From NCBI RefSeq assembly GCF_019711655.1, contig NZ_JAIGNU010000003.1, positions 186,001 through 250,000 of the forward strand: a stretch of 64,000 nt of DNA. Direction: 5' to 3'. This stretch comes from Qipengyuania mesophila. Its GTDB lineage: Bacteria; Pseudomonadota; Alphaproteobacteria; Sphingomonadales; Sphingomonadaceae. Below are positions 17,926 to 26,388 of the stretch, piece by piece; the first letter of the stretch is position 1; every line of letters begins with the position of its first letter. Made by a program: the position numbers and the translations under genes. Below the pieces are notes generated by a model. The model searched no databases, had not been told where the DNA came from, and saw only the letters and a list, made by a program, of their open reading frames with translations.

Positions 17926-19179
17926 ATGGGTTGGTCCAACTGGTCAGGCAGCGTGAAGGCAGACGGGGCGGTCCACCTGCCGCGGACCGAGGAAGAACTC
18001 GGCGCGCTGGTGCGCGCGGCGAGGACAGTCAGGCCCACCGGCGCGGGACATTCGTTCATGCCGCTCTGTGCCAGTGACGATGTCATCGTCAGTCTGGCCG
18101 AGATGGAATCCCGGCTCGCGATCGCGTCCGACAGGAAAACCGCGCGAATCCCCGCGGGCTGGAGCATCAAGCGCCTGACGCAAGAACTCTGGGAAAACGG
18201 GCTCGCGCTGGCGAACCAGGGCGACGTCAATCCGCAGTCGCTTGCCGGGGCGATGGCCACCGGAACACATGGGACGGGCCGAGAGCTGGGCAATCTCGCC
18301 TCATTCGCCCGCGGTTTCCGCCTTGTCGGGCCGGATGGGCAAGCGACCTGGTGCGACGCAAGCACCGAGGTCGATCTGTTCGAGGCCCAGCGGCTGTCGC
18401 TAGGGATGTTCGGCATAGCGACCGAGATCGAGTGCGACGTGGTCCCGGCCTACCACCTCGTGGAGCGGATCGAGAAGCGTTCGTGGGGCGAAGTTCGCGA
18501 GAGATATTTCGAGCTGGCGGACGAACTGCGCCACGTCGAGTTCTGGCTCTTTCCCCATGCCGACACGGTGATACTGAAAACGCTGGAGCCGTGCGATCCC
18601 TGCGACCCGCCGCCCACCACGACGGACATGGAGGAAGCCAGCTTCCGCCGTCTGCTCAACCTCGGCGCGCTGTTTCCCCCGCTCGTGCCCACGCTGCAAC
18701 GGCTGATGATGCGAGTCGATATGAGTGGTGGACGCAGAGGACCCGCGCACACGATCTTTCCGTCCGATCGCACCATTCCGTTCGAAGAGATGGAGTACGA
18801 GATGCCGCAGTCGGCAGGGCTGGAAACCCTGGATGAAGTGGTCAGCTGGATCCGCAAGAAGCGCTTGCCGGTGTCATTCCCCTTCGAATTCCGCATCGTC
18901 GCTGCCGACGACATCTGGATGAGTCCGATGAATGCCGGCCCGGTCGCGGCCATATCGATGCATCAATATGCGAAGATGCCATGGCGCAGCCTGTTTGCGG
19001 ATGCGGAAGCGATCTTCCGCGCCCATGGAGGACGGCCGCACTGGGCAAAGCGCCATAGACTGGGGCGCGACGACGTCGACGCGCTCTATCCGATGGCGGA
19101 GCGCTATCGCGCGGTGCGGCGGGCGGTCGATCCTGCCGGAAAGTTCCTCAACCCCCATCTCGAGGAATTGTTCGGCTGA
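17926..19179 (+). CDS. FAD-linked aldonolactone oxidase (D-arabinono-1,4-lactone oxidase family)
   Basis: This is a 417-residue VAO-type flavoprotein. The N-terminal FAD domain shows RPTGAGHSFMPL and the loop AGAMATGTHGTGRELGNL. The C-terminal ALO domain ends with HWAKRHRLGRDDVDALYPM and FLNPHLEELFG, typical of sugar-1,4-lactone oxidases. These enzymes oxidise aldonolactones with FAD and usually oxygen. No N-terminal signal is evident from ATG 17926; a GTG at 17914 is an alternative start. The stop overlaps the start of the D-threonine aldolase-like gene (TGATG), so the two are probably co-translated. The exact substrate is not clear. The 202 bp before it show no convincing promoter. Confidence 0.85.
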   Translation: MGWSNWSGSVKADGAVHLPRTEEELGALVRAARTVRPTGAGHSFMPLCASDDVIVSLAEMESRLAIASDRKTARIPAGWSIKRLTQELWENGLALANQGDVNPQSLAGAMATGTHGTGRELGNLASFARGFRLVGPDGQATWCDASTEVDLFEAQRLSLGMFGIATEIECDVVPAYHLVERIEKRSWGEVRERYFELADELRHVEFWLFPHADTVILKTLEPCDPCDPPPTTTDMEEASFRRLLNLGALFPPLVPTLQRLMMRVDMSGGRRGPAHTIFPSDRTIPFEEMEYEMPQSAGLETLDEVVSWIRKKRLPVSFPFEFRIVAADDIWMSPMNAGPVAAISMHQYAKMPWRSLFADAEAIFRAHGGRPHWAKRHRLGRDDVDALYPMAERYRAVRRAVDPAGKFLNPHLEELFG

Positions 19180-20321
19180 TGGACGACCGTGAACTCCATC
19201 AACACCTGATCGGCCAGCAGGGGTCGCGTGCGGCGCTCAACACGCCTGTCCTGGTGCTCGACCTCGACCGGCTCGATCGCAACATCGCTGCGATGCAGGC
19301 GAAGGCGAGTGAGAAGGGCGTGGCCTTGCGCCCTCACGCCAAGACACACAAGAGCGTCGATATCGCCCAGCGGCAGATAGCGGCGGGCGCGGTGGGCGTC
19401 TGCTGCGCCAAGATCGGCGAGGCCGAGGTCATGATCGACGGCGGGGTAGCGGGCGTGCTGATCACGTCACCCGTGGCGGCACCTGCCGCGATCGTCCGGC
19501 TGGCGAAGCTCGCCCTTCGCGCTGACGGCCTGATGGCCACCGTCGACGACCCGCAGATCGCCCGAAGCATCGATGATGTTCTGGCGCGCAGCGATGCGAT
19601 GCTCGATGTGGTCATCGATGTCGACCCCGGCATTCGGCGCACGGGAGTGGCATCGCCAGAGGCGGCGGTCGAACTCGCGCGGACGATCGCCGATTGCGAA
19701 CGGCTGCGCCTGCGCGGGCTGCAGTTCTACTGCGGAGCGCAGCAGCATATCGAGGAGTTCCCGGCCCGCCGAACCGCGATCGAGGAGCGCACACAATACC
19801 TCCGAAGTGTCGTAGGGGCTCTTTGCGACGCAGGCTTTCCGCCCGAGATCGTAACCGGTTCGGGCACCGGCACCCACGCGATCGACCTCGCGCTGGGCAC
19901 CTTTACCGAACTCCAGACCGGCTCGTATGTCTTCATGGACGCGCAGTATCTCGACTGCGATCTCGACGGCAGCGGCGAGGTTCCCTTCGAGACCTCGCTT
20001 GCGGTCGATGCGCGCGTCGTCAGCGCCAACCACAGCGCGCTCGTCACGATCGATTCCGGGTTCAAGTCGCTGTCGACCGACGGAGGAAGCCCGCGCGTCA
20101 CCAGGGGCGCATCGCCCGACACCGTCTTCGCGTTCATGGGCGATGAGCACGGCGCGCTCGTGGGGCCGGAGATCGGCTCGCGCCTGCGTTCGGGTGACCT
20201 TGTGAGCCTGGTGGTGCCCCACTGCGACCCGACAGTGAACCTCTATGACAACTACCACGTGGTCCGGGGCGAGACGCTTGTGGACATCTGGCCTGTCAGC
20301 GCGCGCGGGCGCGCGCGTTAG
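19179..20321 (+). CDS. D-threonine aldolase-like / DSD1 family PLP enzyme
   Basis: This 380-residue protein is a fold-type III PLP enzyme of the alanine racemase N-terminal superfamily. RPHAKTHKSVDIA has the PLP lysine, and GAVGVCCAKIGEAEVM follows, as in D-threonine aldolase and D-serine dehydratase. The C-terminal domain has VVPHCDPTVNLYD, where His and Cys match the metal site of the DSD1 subfamily. Members cleave D-threonine or D-3-hydroxyamino acids to glycine and an aldehyde, or dehydrate D-serine. The start overlaps the preceding oxidase. D-threo-hydroxyamino acid use is a reasonable guess; the role of the pairing is unknown. Confidence 0.85.
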   Translation: MDDRELHQHLIGQQGSRAALNTPVLVLDLDRLDRNIAAMQAKASEKGVALRPHAKTHKSVDIAQRQIAAGAVGVCCAKIGEAEVMIDGGVAGVLITSPVAAPAAIVRLAKLALRADGLMATVDDPQIARSIDDVLARSDAMLDVVIDVDPGIRRTGVASPEAAVELARTIADCERLRLRGLQFYCGAQQHIEEFPARRTAIEERTQYLRSVVGALCDAGFPPEIVTGSGTGTHAIDLALGTFTELQTGSYVFMDAQYLDCDLDGSGEVPFETSLAVDARVVSANHSALVTIDSGFKSLSTDGGSPRVTRGASPDTVFAFMGDEHGALVGPEIGSRLRSGDLVSLVVPHCDPTVNLYDNYHVVRGETLVDIWPVSARGRAR

Positions 20322-20417
20322 CGACCGCATGTTTACCGCTCGTCTGTGCCGACCATCTAGTTCGGACAGCGCGATACATCATGCCAAAAGGCGAAAACCG
20401 TCGCTTGCGCGACGAAG

Positions 20418-20494
20418 TGGTCGGGGAGAGAGGATTCGAACCTCCGGCCCCTGCCTCCCGAAGACAGTGCTCTACCAGGCTGAGCTACTCCCCG
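20418..20494 (-). tRNA. tRNA-Pro (CGG)
   Basis: The minus strand folds as a 77-nt tRNA with acceptor CGGGGAG/CTCCCCG, D-arm AGCTCAGCCTGGTAGAGC, anticodon loop TTCGGGA (anticodon CGG, U33 and G37 present), T-loop GGTTCGAATCC and an encoded CCA. It decodes CCG proline codons, which are frequent here. Confidence 0.95.
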
Positions 20495-20544
20495 ACCGGA
20501 TCGGCCCGCCGCGTTTTGCCGCTGCGGGTGCGAAGCAGGCGCGC

Positions 20545-20573
20545 CCTATAGGTGTGGATTGCGAGGCACGCAA
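20545..20573 (-). promoter_or_regulatory. putative sigma-70 promoter of tRNA-Pro
   Basis: On the minus strand a -35 like TTGCGT (20568-20573), a 17-bp spacer and a -10 TATAGG (20545-20550) lie about 50 bp before the tRNA 5' end. The spacing is ideal and the hexamers are moderately good. Confidence 0.5.
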
Positions 20574-20601
20574 GCGGGCATTTGCGACAATTTCGGGTTA
20601 G

Positions 20602-21576
20602 ATGCCCGGCATCGACCAAGTGAGCCCCGAAGCCGTGTCCCAGCCGCATTACGAACAGCAATATCTCGACCTGATGGAGCGCATCTGGCGCGAGGGCGAT
20701 CAGCGCGAGGACCGCACCGGGGTGGGCACGCGCTCGGTCTTCGGCGCCATGCTGCGATTCGACCTGACCGAAGGCGCTATGCCGCTGATCACCACCAAGC
20801 GCGTCTATTGGAAGACCGCCACGCGCGAGCTGCTGTGGTTTCTCACCGGCAACACCAACATCCGCCCGCTGGTGCTGCAGGGGGTGAAGATCTGGAACGA
20901 GTGGCCGCACGCCCGCTACGTCGCAGAGACCGGCGAGCAACTCGCGATCGAGGATTTCGTCCAGCGGATCGCCCAGGACGAGGCTTTCGCCGAACGCTGG
21001 GGCGATCTCGGCCCGGTCTACGGCAAGCAATGGGTCGACTGGCCGACCTACAAGCCGGTCGCGGGCGGGCTGTTCCGCCGGGGGCGCGGCGTCAACCAGG
21101 TCGCCGAAGTGATCGAATCGCTCAAGGCCAACCCGGGCAGCCGGCGCCACATCATCGAGGGATGGAACGTCGCCGAGCTCGACGCGATGGCGCTGCCTCC
21201 GTGCCACAAGACCTACCAGTTCCATGTCGCGGGCAGCGAGACCGGGACCGGGCGGCTCAACTGCCTGCTCTACCAGCGCAGCTGCGACGTCGCGCTGGGC
21301 CTGCCTTTCAACCTGTGGTCGGCGGCGCTGCTGACGCGGATGATCGCGCAGCAGGCCGATCTCGAGCCGGGCGAACTGGTGTGGACCGGCGGCGACACGC
21401 ATCTGTATCTCAACCACCGGCACCTGGTGGAGGAGCAGCTCGCGCGGGAACCACGCGGCCACCCGCGGCTTGAGATCATGCGGCGTCCACCCACGATCTT
21501 CGACTATGCAATTGAGGATTTCGCGGTTCACGACTACACGCCGCACGGGCCCATCAGCGCGCCCGTCGCGGTGTGA
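20602..21576 (+). CDS. thyA: thymidylate synthase
   Basis: This ThyA-type enzyme methylates dUMP to dTMP with methylene-tetrahydrofolate. Visible motifs are RTGVGTRSVFG (N-terminal phosphate loop), LPPCHKTYQFHV with the catalytic Cys201, and YQRSCDVALGLPFN. At 324 residues it is longer than the 264-residue E. coli form. The extra sequence is mainly between about residues 100 and 170, as in the longer (L. casei-like) ThyA class. ATG 20602 also adds a short N-terminal extension. It is a single-gene unit, divergent from tRNA-Pro. Confidence 0.96.
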   Translation: MPGIDQVSPEAVSQPHYEQQYLDLMERIWREGDQREDRTGVGTRSVFGAMLRFDLTEGAMPLITTKRVYWKTATRELLWFLTGNTNIRPLVLQGVKIWNEWPHARYVAETGEQLAIEDFVQRIAQDEAFAERWGDLGPVYGKQWVDWPTYKPVAGGLFRRGRGVNQVAEVIESLKANPGSRRHIIEGWNVAELDAMALPPCHKTYQFHVAGSETGTGRLNCLLYQRSCDVALGLPFNLWSAALLTRMIAQQADLEPGELVWTGGDTHLYLNHRHLVEEQLAREPRGHPRLEIMRRPPTIFDYAIEDFAVHDYTPHGPISAPVAV

Positions 21577-21655
21577 TCCGGCGCCACCTTGACCGCATCC
21601 CACTCGTGAAATAAAATAACGCGCAAGCGTAAGATTGCGTCTGGGAGACGATTCT

Positions 21656-22957
21656 ATGGCCGACAGGCCCGAGGGTAGTGCAGCGAAGGGCGACAACCGC
21701 CCCAAGCTTTCGCTGCATGTTCCCGAACCCAAGTTCCGGCCGGGCGACACGGTCGATTTCTCGCATATCGATGTGCCCGAGGCGGGCAGCATGGCGCGTC
21801 CCGACGAGACCTGCAACCCCGCCGAGATGCGCGACATGGCCTATGGCCTGGTGCGCGTGCTGGGCGAGGACGACCAAGCGCACGGGCCCTGGGACCCCAA
21901 GCTCGATCCCGATACGCTGCGCGCCATGCTCGGCCACATGGCGATGACCCGCGCCTTCGACGAGCGCATGTTCCGCGGCCAGCGGCAGGGCAAGACCAGC
22001 TTCTACATGAAGTGTACCGGCGAGGAGGCGACCAGCGTTTCCGCCAGCATGGCGCTCGCCGCTGACGACATGGTCTTCCCCAGCTATCGCCAGCAGGGCA
22101 TATTGATCCAGCGCGGCTATCCGATGATCGAGATGATCAACCAGATCTACTCGAACAAGGGCGACAAGCTGAAGGGTCGCCAGCTGCCGATCATGTATTC
22201 GAGCCGCGAGCACAGCTTCTTCACCATCAGCGGCAACCTTGCCACGCAGACTCCGCAGGCGGTGGGCTGGGCGATGGCCAGCGCGATCAAGGGCGACAGC
22301 CGCATTGCCGCAACCTGGGTGGGCGAGGGCAGCACCGCGGAGGGCGACTTCCATTCGGCCTGCACCTTCGCCACCGTCTACAATGCGCCGGTGATCCTCA
22401 ACGTGGTCAACAACCAGTGGGCGATCTCGAGCTTCAGCGGCTTCGCCGGGGCCGAACGCACCACCTTCGCCGCGCGCGCGCTGGGCTACGGTCTGGCTGG
22501 GCTGCGGGTCGACGGCAACGATCCGCTCGCCTGCTATGCCGCCGAGCAATGGGCTGCCAATCGCGCCCGCGCCAACGCCGGGCCGACGCTGATCGAATTC
22601 TTCACCTACCGCGCCGAAGGGCATTCGACCTCGGACGATCCAAGCGGCTACCGCAGCGCGCAGGAGCGCAGCGAATGGCCGTTGGGTGATCCGGTGATGC
22701 GGCTCAAGAACCACCTCATAGCTATCGGCGAGTGGGACGAGGAGCGGCAGGAAAAGATGGACCTGGAGGCGGCGGAGCACGTCAAGAAGGTCACCAAGGA
22801 AGCCGAAGCCAACGGCATTCTCGGCCACGGCCTGCACCATCCGTTCCGCACCATGTTCGAAGACGTGTTCGAAGAGTTGCCCTGGCACCTGAAGGAGCAG
22901 AGCGCGCAGGCGATCCGCGAGCGCGAGACCAAGTTCCCGGGAGGGCTCGACCTGTGA
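21656..22957 (+). CDS. bkdA: branched-chain 2-oxoacid dehydrogenase E1 alpha
   Basis: This 433-residue thiamine-diphosphate-dependent E1 alpha subunit is of the branched-chain (3-methyl-2-oxobutanoate dehydrogenase) class rather than pyruvate type. The ThDP/Mg site is WVGEGSTAEGDFHSACTF followed by LNVVNNQWAIS. YSSREHSFF and YRAEGHSTSDDPSGYRS carry conserved His and Ser, the latter around the regulatory loop in BCKDH. A long acidic N-terminal extension is typical of the alphaproteobacterial form. The start is ATG 21656 with GGGAGA upstream. It is first of a three-gene operon (E1a, E1b, E2) for Val, Leu and Ile breakdown. Confidence 0.93.
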   Translation: MADRPEGSAAKGDNRPKLSLHVPEPKFRPGDTVDFSHIDVPEAGSMARPDETCNPAEMRDMAYGLVRVLGEDDQAHGPWDPKLDPDTLRAMLGHMAMTRAFDERMFRGQRQGKTSFYMKCTGEEATSVSASMALAADDMVFPSYRQQGILIQRGYPMIEMINQIYSNKGDKLKGRQLPIMYSSREHSFFTISGNLATQTPQAVGWAMASAIKGDSRIAATWVGEGSTAEGDFHSACTFATVYNAPVILNVVNNQWAISSFSGFAGAERTTFAARALGYGLAGLRVDGNDPLACYAAEQWAANRARANAGPTLIEFFTYRAEGHSTSDDPSGYRSAQERSEWPLGDPVMRLKNHLIAIGEWDEERQEKMDLEAAEHVKKVTKEAEANGILGHGLHHPFRTMFEDVFEELPWHLKEQSAQAIRERETKFPGGLDL

Positions 22958-24012
22958 GCACCGAGGTCAAGGAAACCGAAGCTGTGCCGCAGGGCACCGA
23001 ACGCCGCCTCAACATGATCGAGGCGATCAACGACGCGCTCGACGTGACGATGAGCCGCGACCCCGATGTCGTGGTGATGGGCGAAGACGTCGGCTATTTC
23101 GGCGGCGTGTTCCGCTGCACCGCGGGCCTGCAGGAAAAATACGGAAAGACCCGCGTGTTCGACACGCCGATTTCCGAATGCGGGATCATTGCGGTGGCGG
23201 TCGGGATGGGGGCCTATGGCCTGCGTCCGGTCCCCGAAATCCAGTTCGCCGACTATATCTATCCCGGGCTCGACCAGTTGATCAGCGAGGCGGCGCGGCT
23301 GCGCTATCGCTCGGCGGGGGAATATATCGCGCCGATGACGGTGCGCTCGCCCTTCGGCGGCGGCATCTTCGGCGGGCAGACGCACAGCCAGAGTCCCGAG
23401 GCGATCTTCACCCATGTCTCGGGCCTCAAGACGGTCATCCCGGCGACGCCCTATGACGCCAAGGGCTTGCTGATCTCGTGCATCGAGGACAACGATCCGG
23501 TCATCTTCTTCGAGCCCAAGCGGATCTACAACGGTCCGTTCTCCGGCTATTACGACAAGCCGGTCCAGCCGTGGAAGAAGTTCGACGCGAGCCTGGTGCC
23601 CGAGGGTCATTACACGATCCCGCTGGGCAAGGCGCGGCGGGTGACCGAGGGCGAACAGCTGACCATCCTCGCCTATGGCACCATGGTCCATGTGGTCGAG
23701 GCGGTGTGCCGCGAGAAGGGCGTCGAGGCCGACATCCTCGACCTGCGCACGCTGGTCCCGCTCGACATCGAGGCGATCGAGGCCTCGGTCGAGCGCACCG
23801 GGCGCTGCCTGATCGTCCACGAGGCCACCCGCACCAGCGGCTTCGGCGCGGAGCTTTCGGCGCTCGTCACCGAGCGCTGCTTCTTCCATCTCGAAGCGCC
23901 GGTCGAGCGCGTCACCGGCTTCGACACGCCCTATCCCCACAGCCTCGAATGGGCCTATTTCCCCGGCCCGATCCGCATCGGCGGGGCCATCGACAAGATT
24001 CTGAGCGAGTAA
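22954..24012 (+). CDS. bkdB: branched-chain 2-oxoacid dehydrogenase E1 beta
   Basis: This 352-residue transketolase-like beta subunit has VVVMGEDVGYFGGVFRCT near residue 35 (its Glu contacts ThDP), FDTPISECGIIAVAVGMG, and the C-terminal transketolase-C domain with EATRTSGFGAELSA. The GTG start overlaps the E1a stop (GTGA). The product forms the alpha2beta2 E1 with the preceding gene. The upstream residues before MIEAIND are poorly conserved, so the exact start is less certain than the call. Confidence 0.94.
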   Translation: MSTEVKETEAVPQGTERRLNMIEAINDALDVTMSRDPDVVVMGEDVGYFGGVFRCTAGLQEKYGKTRVFDTPISECGIIAVAVGMGAYGLRPVPEIQFADYIYPGLDQLISEAARLRYRSAGEYIAPMTVRSPFGGGIFGGQTHSQSPEAIFTHVSGLKTVIPATPYDAKGLLISCIEDNDPVIFFEPKRIYNGPFSGYYDKPVQPWKKFDASLVPEGHYTIPLGKARRVTEGEQLTILAYGTMVHVVEAVCREKGVEADILDLRTLVPLDIEAIEASVERTGRCLIVHEATRTSGFGAELSALVTERCFFHLEAPVERVTGFDTPYPHSLEWAYFPGPIRIGGAIDKILSE

Positions 24013-24017
24013 CGCAC

Positions 24018-25319
24018 ATGGCGAAATTCACCTTCAAAATGCCCGATATCGGCGAAGGCATCGCCGAGGCCGAGATCGTGCAGTGGCACAAGGCTGTCGG
24101 CGACACGGTCAACGAGGACGAAGAATTCGTCGACATGATGACCGACAAGGCGACCGTCCCGATGGAAAGCCCGGTCACCGGCAAGATCCTCGAGATCGCC
24201 GGCAGCGAGGGCGAGATGGTCTCGATCGGCTCGATGCTGGTGGTGATCGAGGTCGACGGAGAAGTCCCCGACGAGGTCATCGAGGAGAACGAGGCGGCGG
24301 CCGAAGCCGCCCCCGCGCCGAAGGATGTCGAAGTCGAGCAGCGGATAGAGGTCGAGACTTCCGACGCCAGCGATGCCGACGATGCACTGGCCGCCGATCC
24401 CGAACCCGAACCGCTGCCCGCGCCGACCCCGGCGCCCGAGCCCGCGGCGCATGCCAAGGTCCTCGCCACTCCCGCCGTGCGCAAGCGTGCCAAGGATCTC
24501 GGTATCGACCTCGCGCAGGTGAAGCCGGCCGAGGATGGCCGGATCCGCCACGGCGATCTCGACGCATTCCTGTCCTACAGCGGCGGCTATGCCCCCGCCG
24601 CCGCCCCGCGCGGCGACGAACAGGTCAAGGTCATCGGCATGCGCCGCCGGATCGCCGAGAACATGGCCGCATCGAAGCGCAACATCCCGCATTTCTCCTA
24701 TGTCGAGGAATGCGACGTGACCGAGCTCGAGGCGCTGCGCGCCCAGCTCAACCGCGAGCGCGGCGACCGGCCCAAGCTGACCATCCTGCCGTTGCTGATC
24801 ACCGCAATCTGCAAGACGCTGCCCGACTTCCCGATGATCAATGCCCGCTACGACGACGAGGCGGGCGTGGTCACGCGTCACGGCTCGGTGCACATGGGCA
24901 TGGCCGCGCAGACCGATGCCGGGCTGATGGTCCCGGTGATCAAGGACGCGCAGGCGAAGAACCTGTGGCAGCTCGCCAACGAGATCGCGCGTCTCGCCGA
25001 GGCGGCACGCACCGGCAAGGCGAAGAGCGAGGAACTGCAGGGCGGCACGCTGACCGTGACCTCGCTCGGCCCGCTCGGCGGTGTCGCGACGACGCCGGTC
25101 ATCAACCGCCCCGAAGTCGCGATCATCGGCCCCAACCGGATCATCGAGCGGCCGATGTACGTCACCGGCAGCGACGGGATCGAGCGGATCGAGAAGCGCA
25201 AGCTGATGAACATCTCCATCAGCTGCGACCATCGCGTGGTCGACGGCTGGGATGCGGCGAGCTTCGTTCAGGCGCTGAGGAAACTGCTCGAAAGCCCGGC
25301 GCTTATCCTCGTCGCCTGA
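24018..25319 (+). CDS. bkdC: dihydrolipoamide acyltransferase E2 of the branched-chain complex
   Basis: This 433-residue E2 has one lipoyl domain (residues 1-80, lipoyl Lys44 in TDKATVPMESP), an acidic Ala/Pro linker, a peripheral-subunit-binding domain (about 150-190, ATPAVRKRAKDLGID) and a catalytic acyltransferase domain ending with SISCDHRVVDGWDAASF, which holds the active His and Asp. It transfers acyl groups from E1 to CoA. The gene starts 5 nt after E1b. No E3 gene follows, so the complex must share a dihydrolipoamide dehydrogenase encoded elsewhere. Confidence 0.95.
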   Translation: MAKFTFKMPDIGEGIAEAEIVQWHKAVGDTVNEDEEFVDMMTDKATVPMESPVTGKILEIAGSEGEMVSIGSMLVVIEVDGEVPDEVIEENEAAAEAAPAPKDVEVEQRIEVETSDASDADDALAADPEPEPLPAPTPAPEPAAHAKVLATPAVRKRAKDLGIDLAQVKPAEDGRIRHGDLDAFLSYSGGYAPAAAPRGDEQVKVIGMRRRIAENMAASKRNIPHFSYVEECDVTELEALRAQLNRERGDRPKLTILPLLITAICKTLPDFPMINARYDDEAGVVTRHGSVHMGMAAQTDAGLMVPVIKDAQAKNLWQLANEIARLAEAARTGKAKSEELQGGTLTVTSLGPLGGVATTPVINRPEVAIIGPNRIIERPMYVTGSDGIERIEKRKLMNISISCDHRVVDGWDAASFVQALRKLLESPALILVA

Positions 25320-25353
25320 TTGGGCTAGCATGGCATCCCATTGGGAGGGTGCC

Positions 25354-25941
25354 ATGAAGTCCGATCCGCGAGTCGATGCCTATATCGCCAAGGCTGCGCC
25401 TTTCGCGCAGCCGATCCTCACGCGCATTCGCGAGGTCGCGCATGCGGCGCTTCCCGAGGGCGAGGAGGGGATCAAATGGGGCATGCCGCACTTCATGCTC
25501 GGCGGGAAGAACGTCGCCGGGATGAGCGCGTTCAAGGCGCATTGCGCCTTCGTCGTCCATGGTGAAGGGCGGAAGGGCGCGAAAGAGGGCATGGGGGGGC
25601 ACGGCAAGATCGCCGATCTCGACGATCTGCCGCCGCGCGAGGAGATGATCGCTAGCATCGCCGCCGCGGCCGAAAGGGTAGCGACCCAAGGGAGTGCGAC
25701 GGCCGGGACCAAGCGTACACCGAAGCCCGAACTGCCCGTACCCGACGATCTCGCTGCGGCACTCGAGGAACGTCCCGAGGCGAAGACCGTGTTCACCGAT
25801 TTCGCACCCTCGCACAGGCGCGACTACATCGAGTGGATCACGGAAGCCAAACGCGAGACGACGCGCGCCAACCGGCTGGCGCAGGCGGTCGAGTGGATCG
25901 CCGAAGGCAAGCGGCGCAACTGGAAATACGAGAACTGCTAG
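25354..25941 (+). CDS. DUF1801/OmdA (YdeI-like) domain protein
   Basis: This 195-residue soluble protein has an N-terminal DUF1801 region (about 1-110, with IKWGMPHFML and AHCAFVVHGEG) and a C-terminal bacteriocin-protection/OmdA-like segment (about 130-195, with LAAALEERPEAKTVF, APSHRRDYIEWI and WIAEGKRRNWKYENC). The families share an iron chaperone/frataxin-like fold, but cellular function is uncertain. The ribosome site GGGAGG supports ATG 25354. It stands alone after the bkd operon and is convergent with a small minus-strand gene. Confidence 0.85.
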   Translation: MKSDPRVDAYIAKAAPFAQPILTRIREVAHAALPEGEEGIKWGMPHFMLGGKNVAGMSAFKAHCAFVVHGEGRKGAKEGMGGHGKIADLDDLPPREEMIASIAAAAERVATQGSATAGTKRTPKPELPVPDDLAAALEERPEAKTVFTDFAPSHRRDYIEWITEAKRETTRANRLAQAVEWIAEGKRRNWKYENC

Positions 25942-25983
25942 CGCGGTCGGAATGCGCTGTGACGGTCGGCCTGCGTCGGCGGG

Positions 25984-26112
25984 CTAGCGTGCGATCGGCG
26001 CGATGACGGGCACCGAATAGGCCGACTGCTGGATGGCCATGGCCGATTGCGTGGCGCAGCCGCCCGCACCCAGCATGGCGATCGAAAAACCGAGAAACAG
26101 CTTCGTCAGCAT
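25984..26112 (-). CDS. small putative exported protein
   Basis: This 42-residue frame begins MLTKLFLGFSIAMLGAGGC, which looks like a signal peptide or weak lipobox, and is followed by a short Ser/Ala/Ile-rich tail. A strong GGGGGGTG sequence sits 4-10 nt before the ATG. Nothing else identifies it. The ribosome site and signal-like N-terminus make it plausible; its brevity keeps confidence low. The 188 bp upstream to tRNA-Asp are AT-richer and hold the tRNA promoter. Confidence 0.4.
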   Translation of the reverse strand: MLTKLFLGFSIAMLGAGGCATQSAMAIQQSAYSVPVIAPIAR

Positions 26113-26242
26113 GGTCACCCCCCGTGCCGTTCCCGATGGAGGAGCAGCCATCCAATTCTCGCCGAAAAATGTGAAATTGGGGTAAAATCGGCGCGCCAAA
26201 ACGGCTTGCTGGAAAAGTGCAAAAAAAGCGCAATATCTTCCA

Positions 26243-26271
26243 TTGACAGGAATCGGACCCTGCCTTAGTGG
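26243..26271 (+). promoter_or_regulatory. sigma-70 promoter of tRNA-Asp
   Basis: A perfect -35 TTGACA (26243-26248), a 17-bp spacer and a -10 like TAGTGG (26266-26271) end about 30 bp before the tRNA 5' end, a normal spacing for stable RNA promoters. Confidence 0.6.
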
Positions 26272-26300
26272 CGCGGCTCCCAAGCGGTGCAACGCTTCAA

Positions 26301-26377
26301 GCGGGTGTAGCTCAGTTGGTTAGAGTGCCGGCCTGTCACGCCGGAGGTCGCGGGTTCGAGCCCCGTCACTCGCGCCA
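26301..26377 (+). tRNA. tRNA-Asp (GTC)
   Basis: This 77-nt tRNA has acceptor GCGGGTG/CACTCGC, D-arm AGCTCAGTTGGTTAGAGT, anticodon loop CTGTCAC (anticodon GTC), T-loop GGGTTCGAGCCC and an encoded CCA. It lies 11 nt before the end of the convergent MBL-fold gene. Confidence 0.96.
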
Positions 26378-26388
26378 CTTGGGACAAT

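Noticed and set aside
20299..20320. GC-alternating inverted repeat at the end of the D-threonine aldolase-like gene
   Set aside because: It is within the coding end (Ala-Arg-Gly-Arg), has no U-tract and reflects simple GC alternation.
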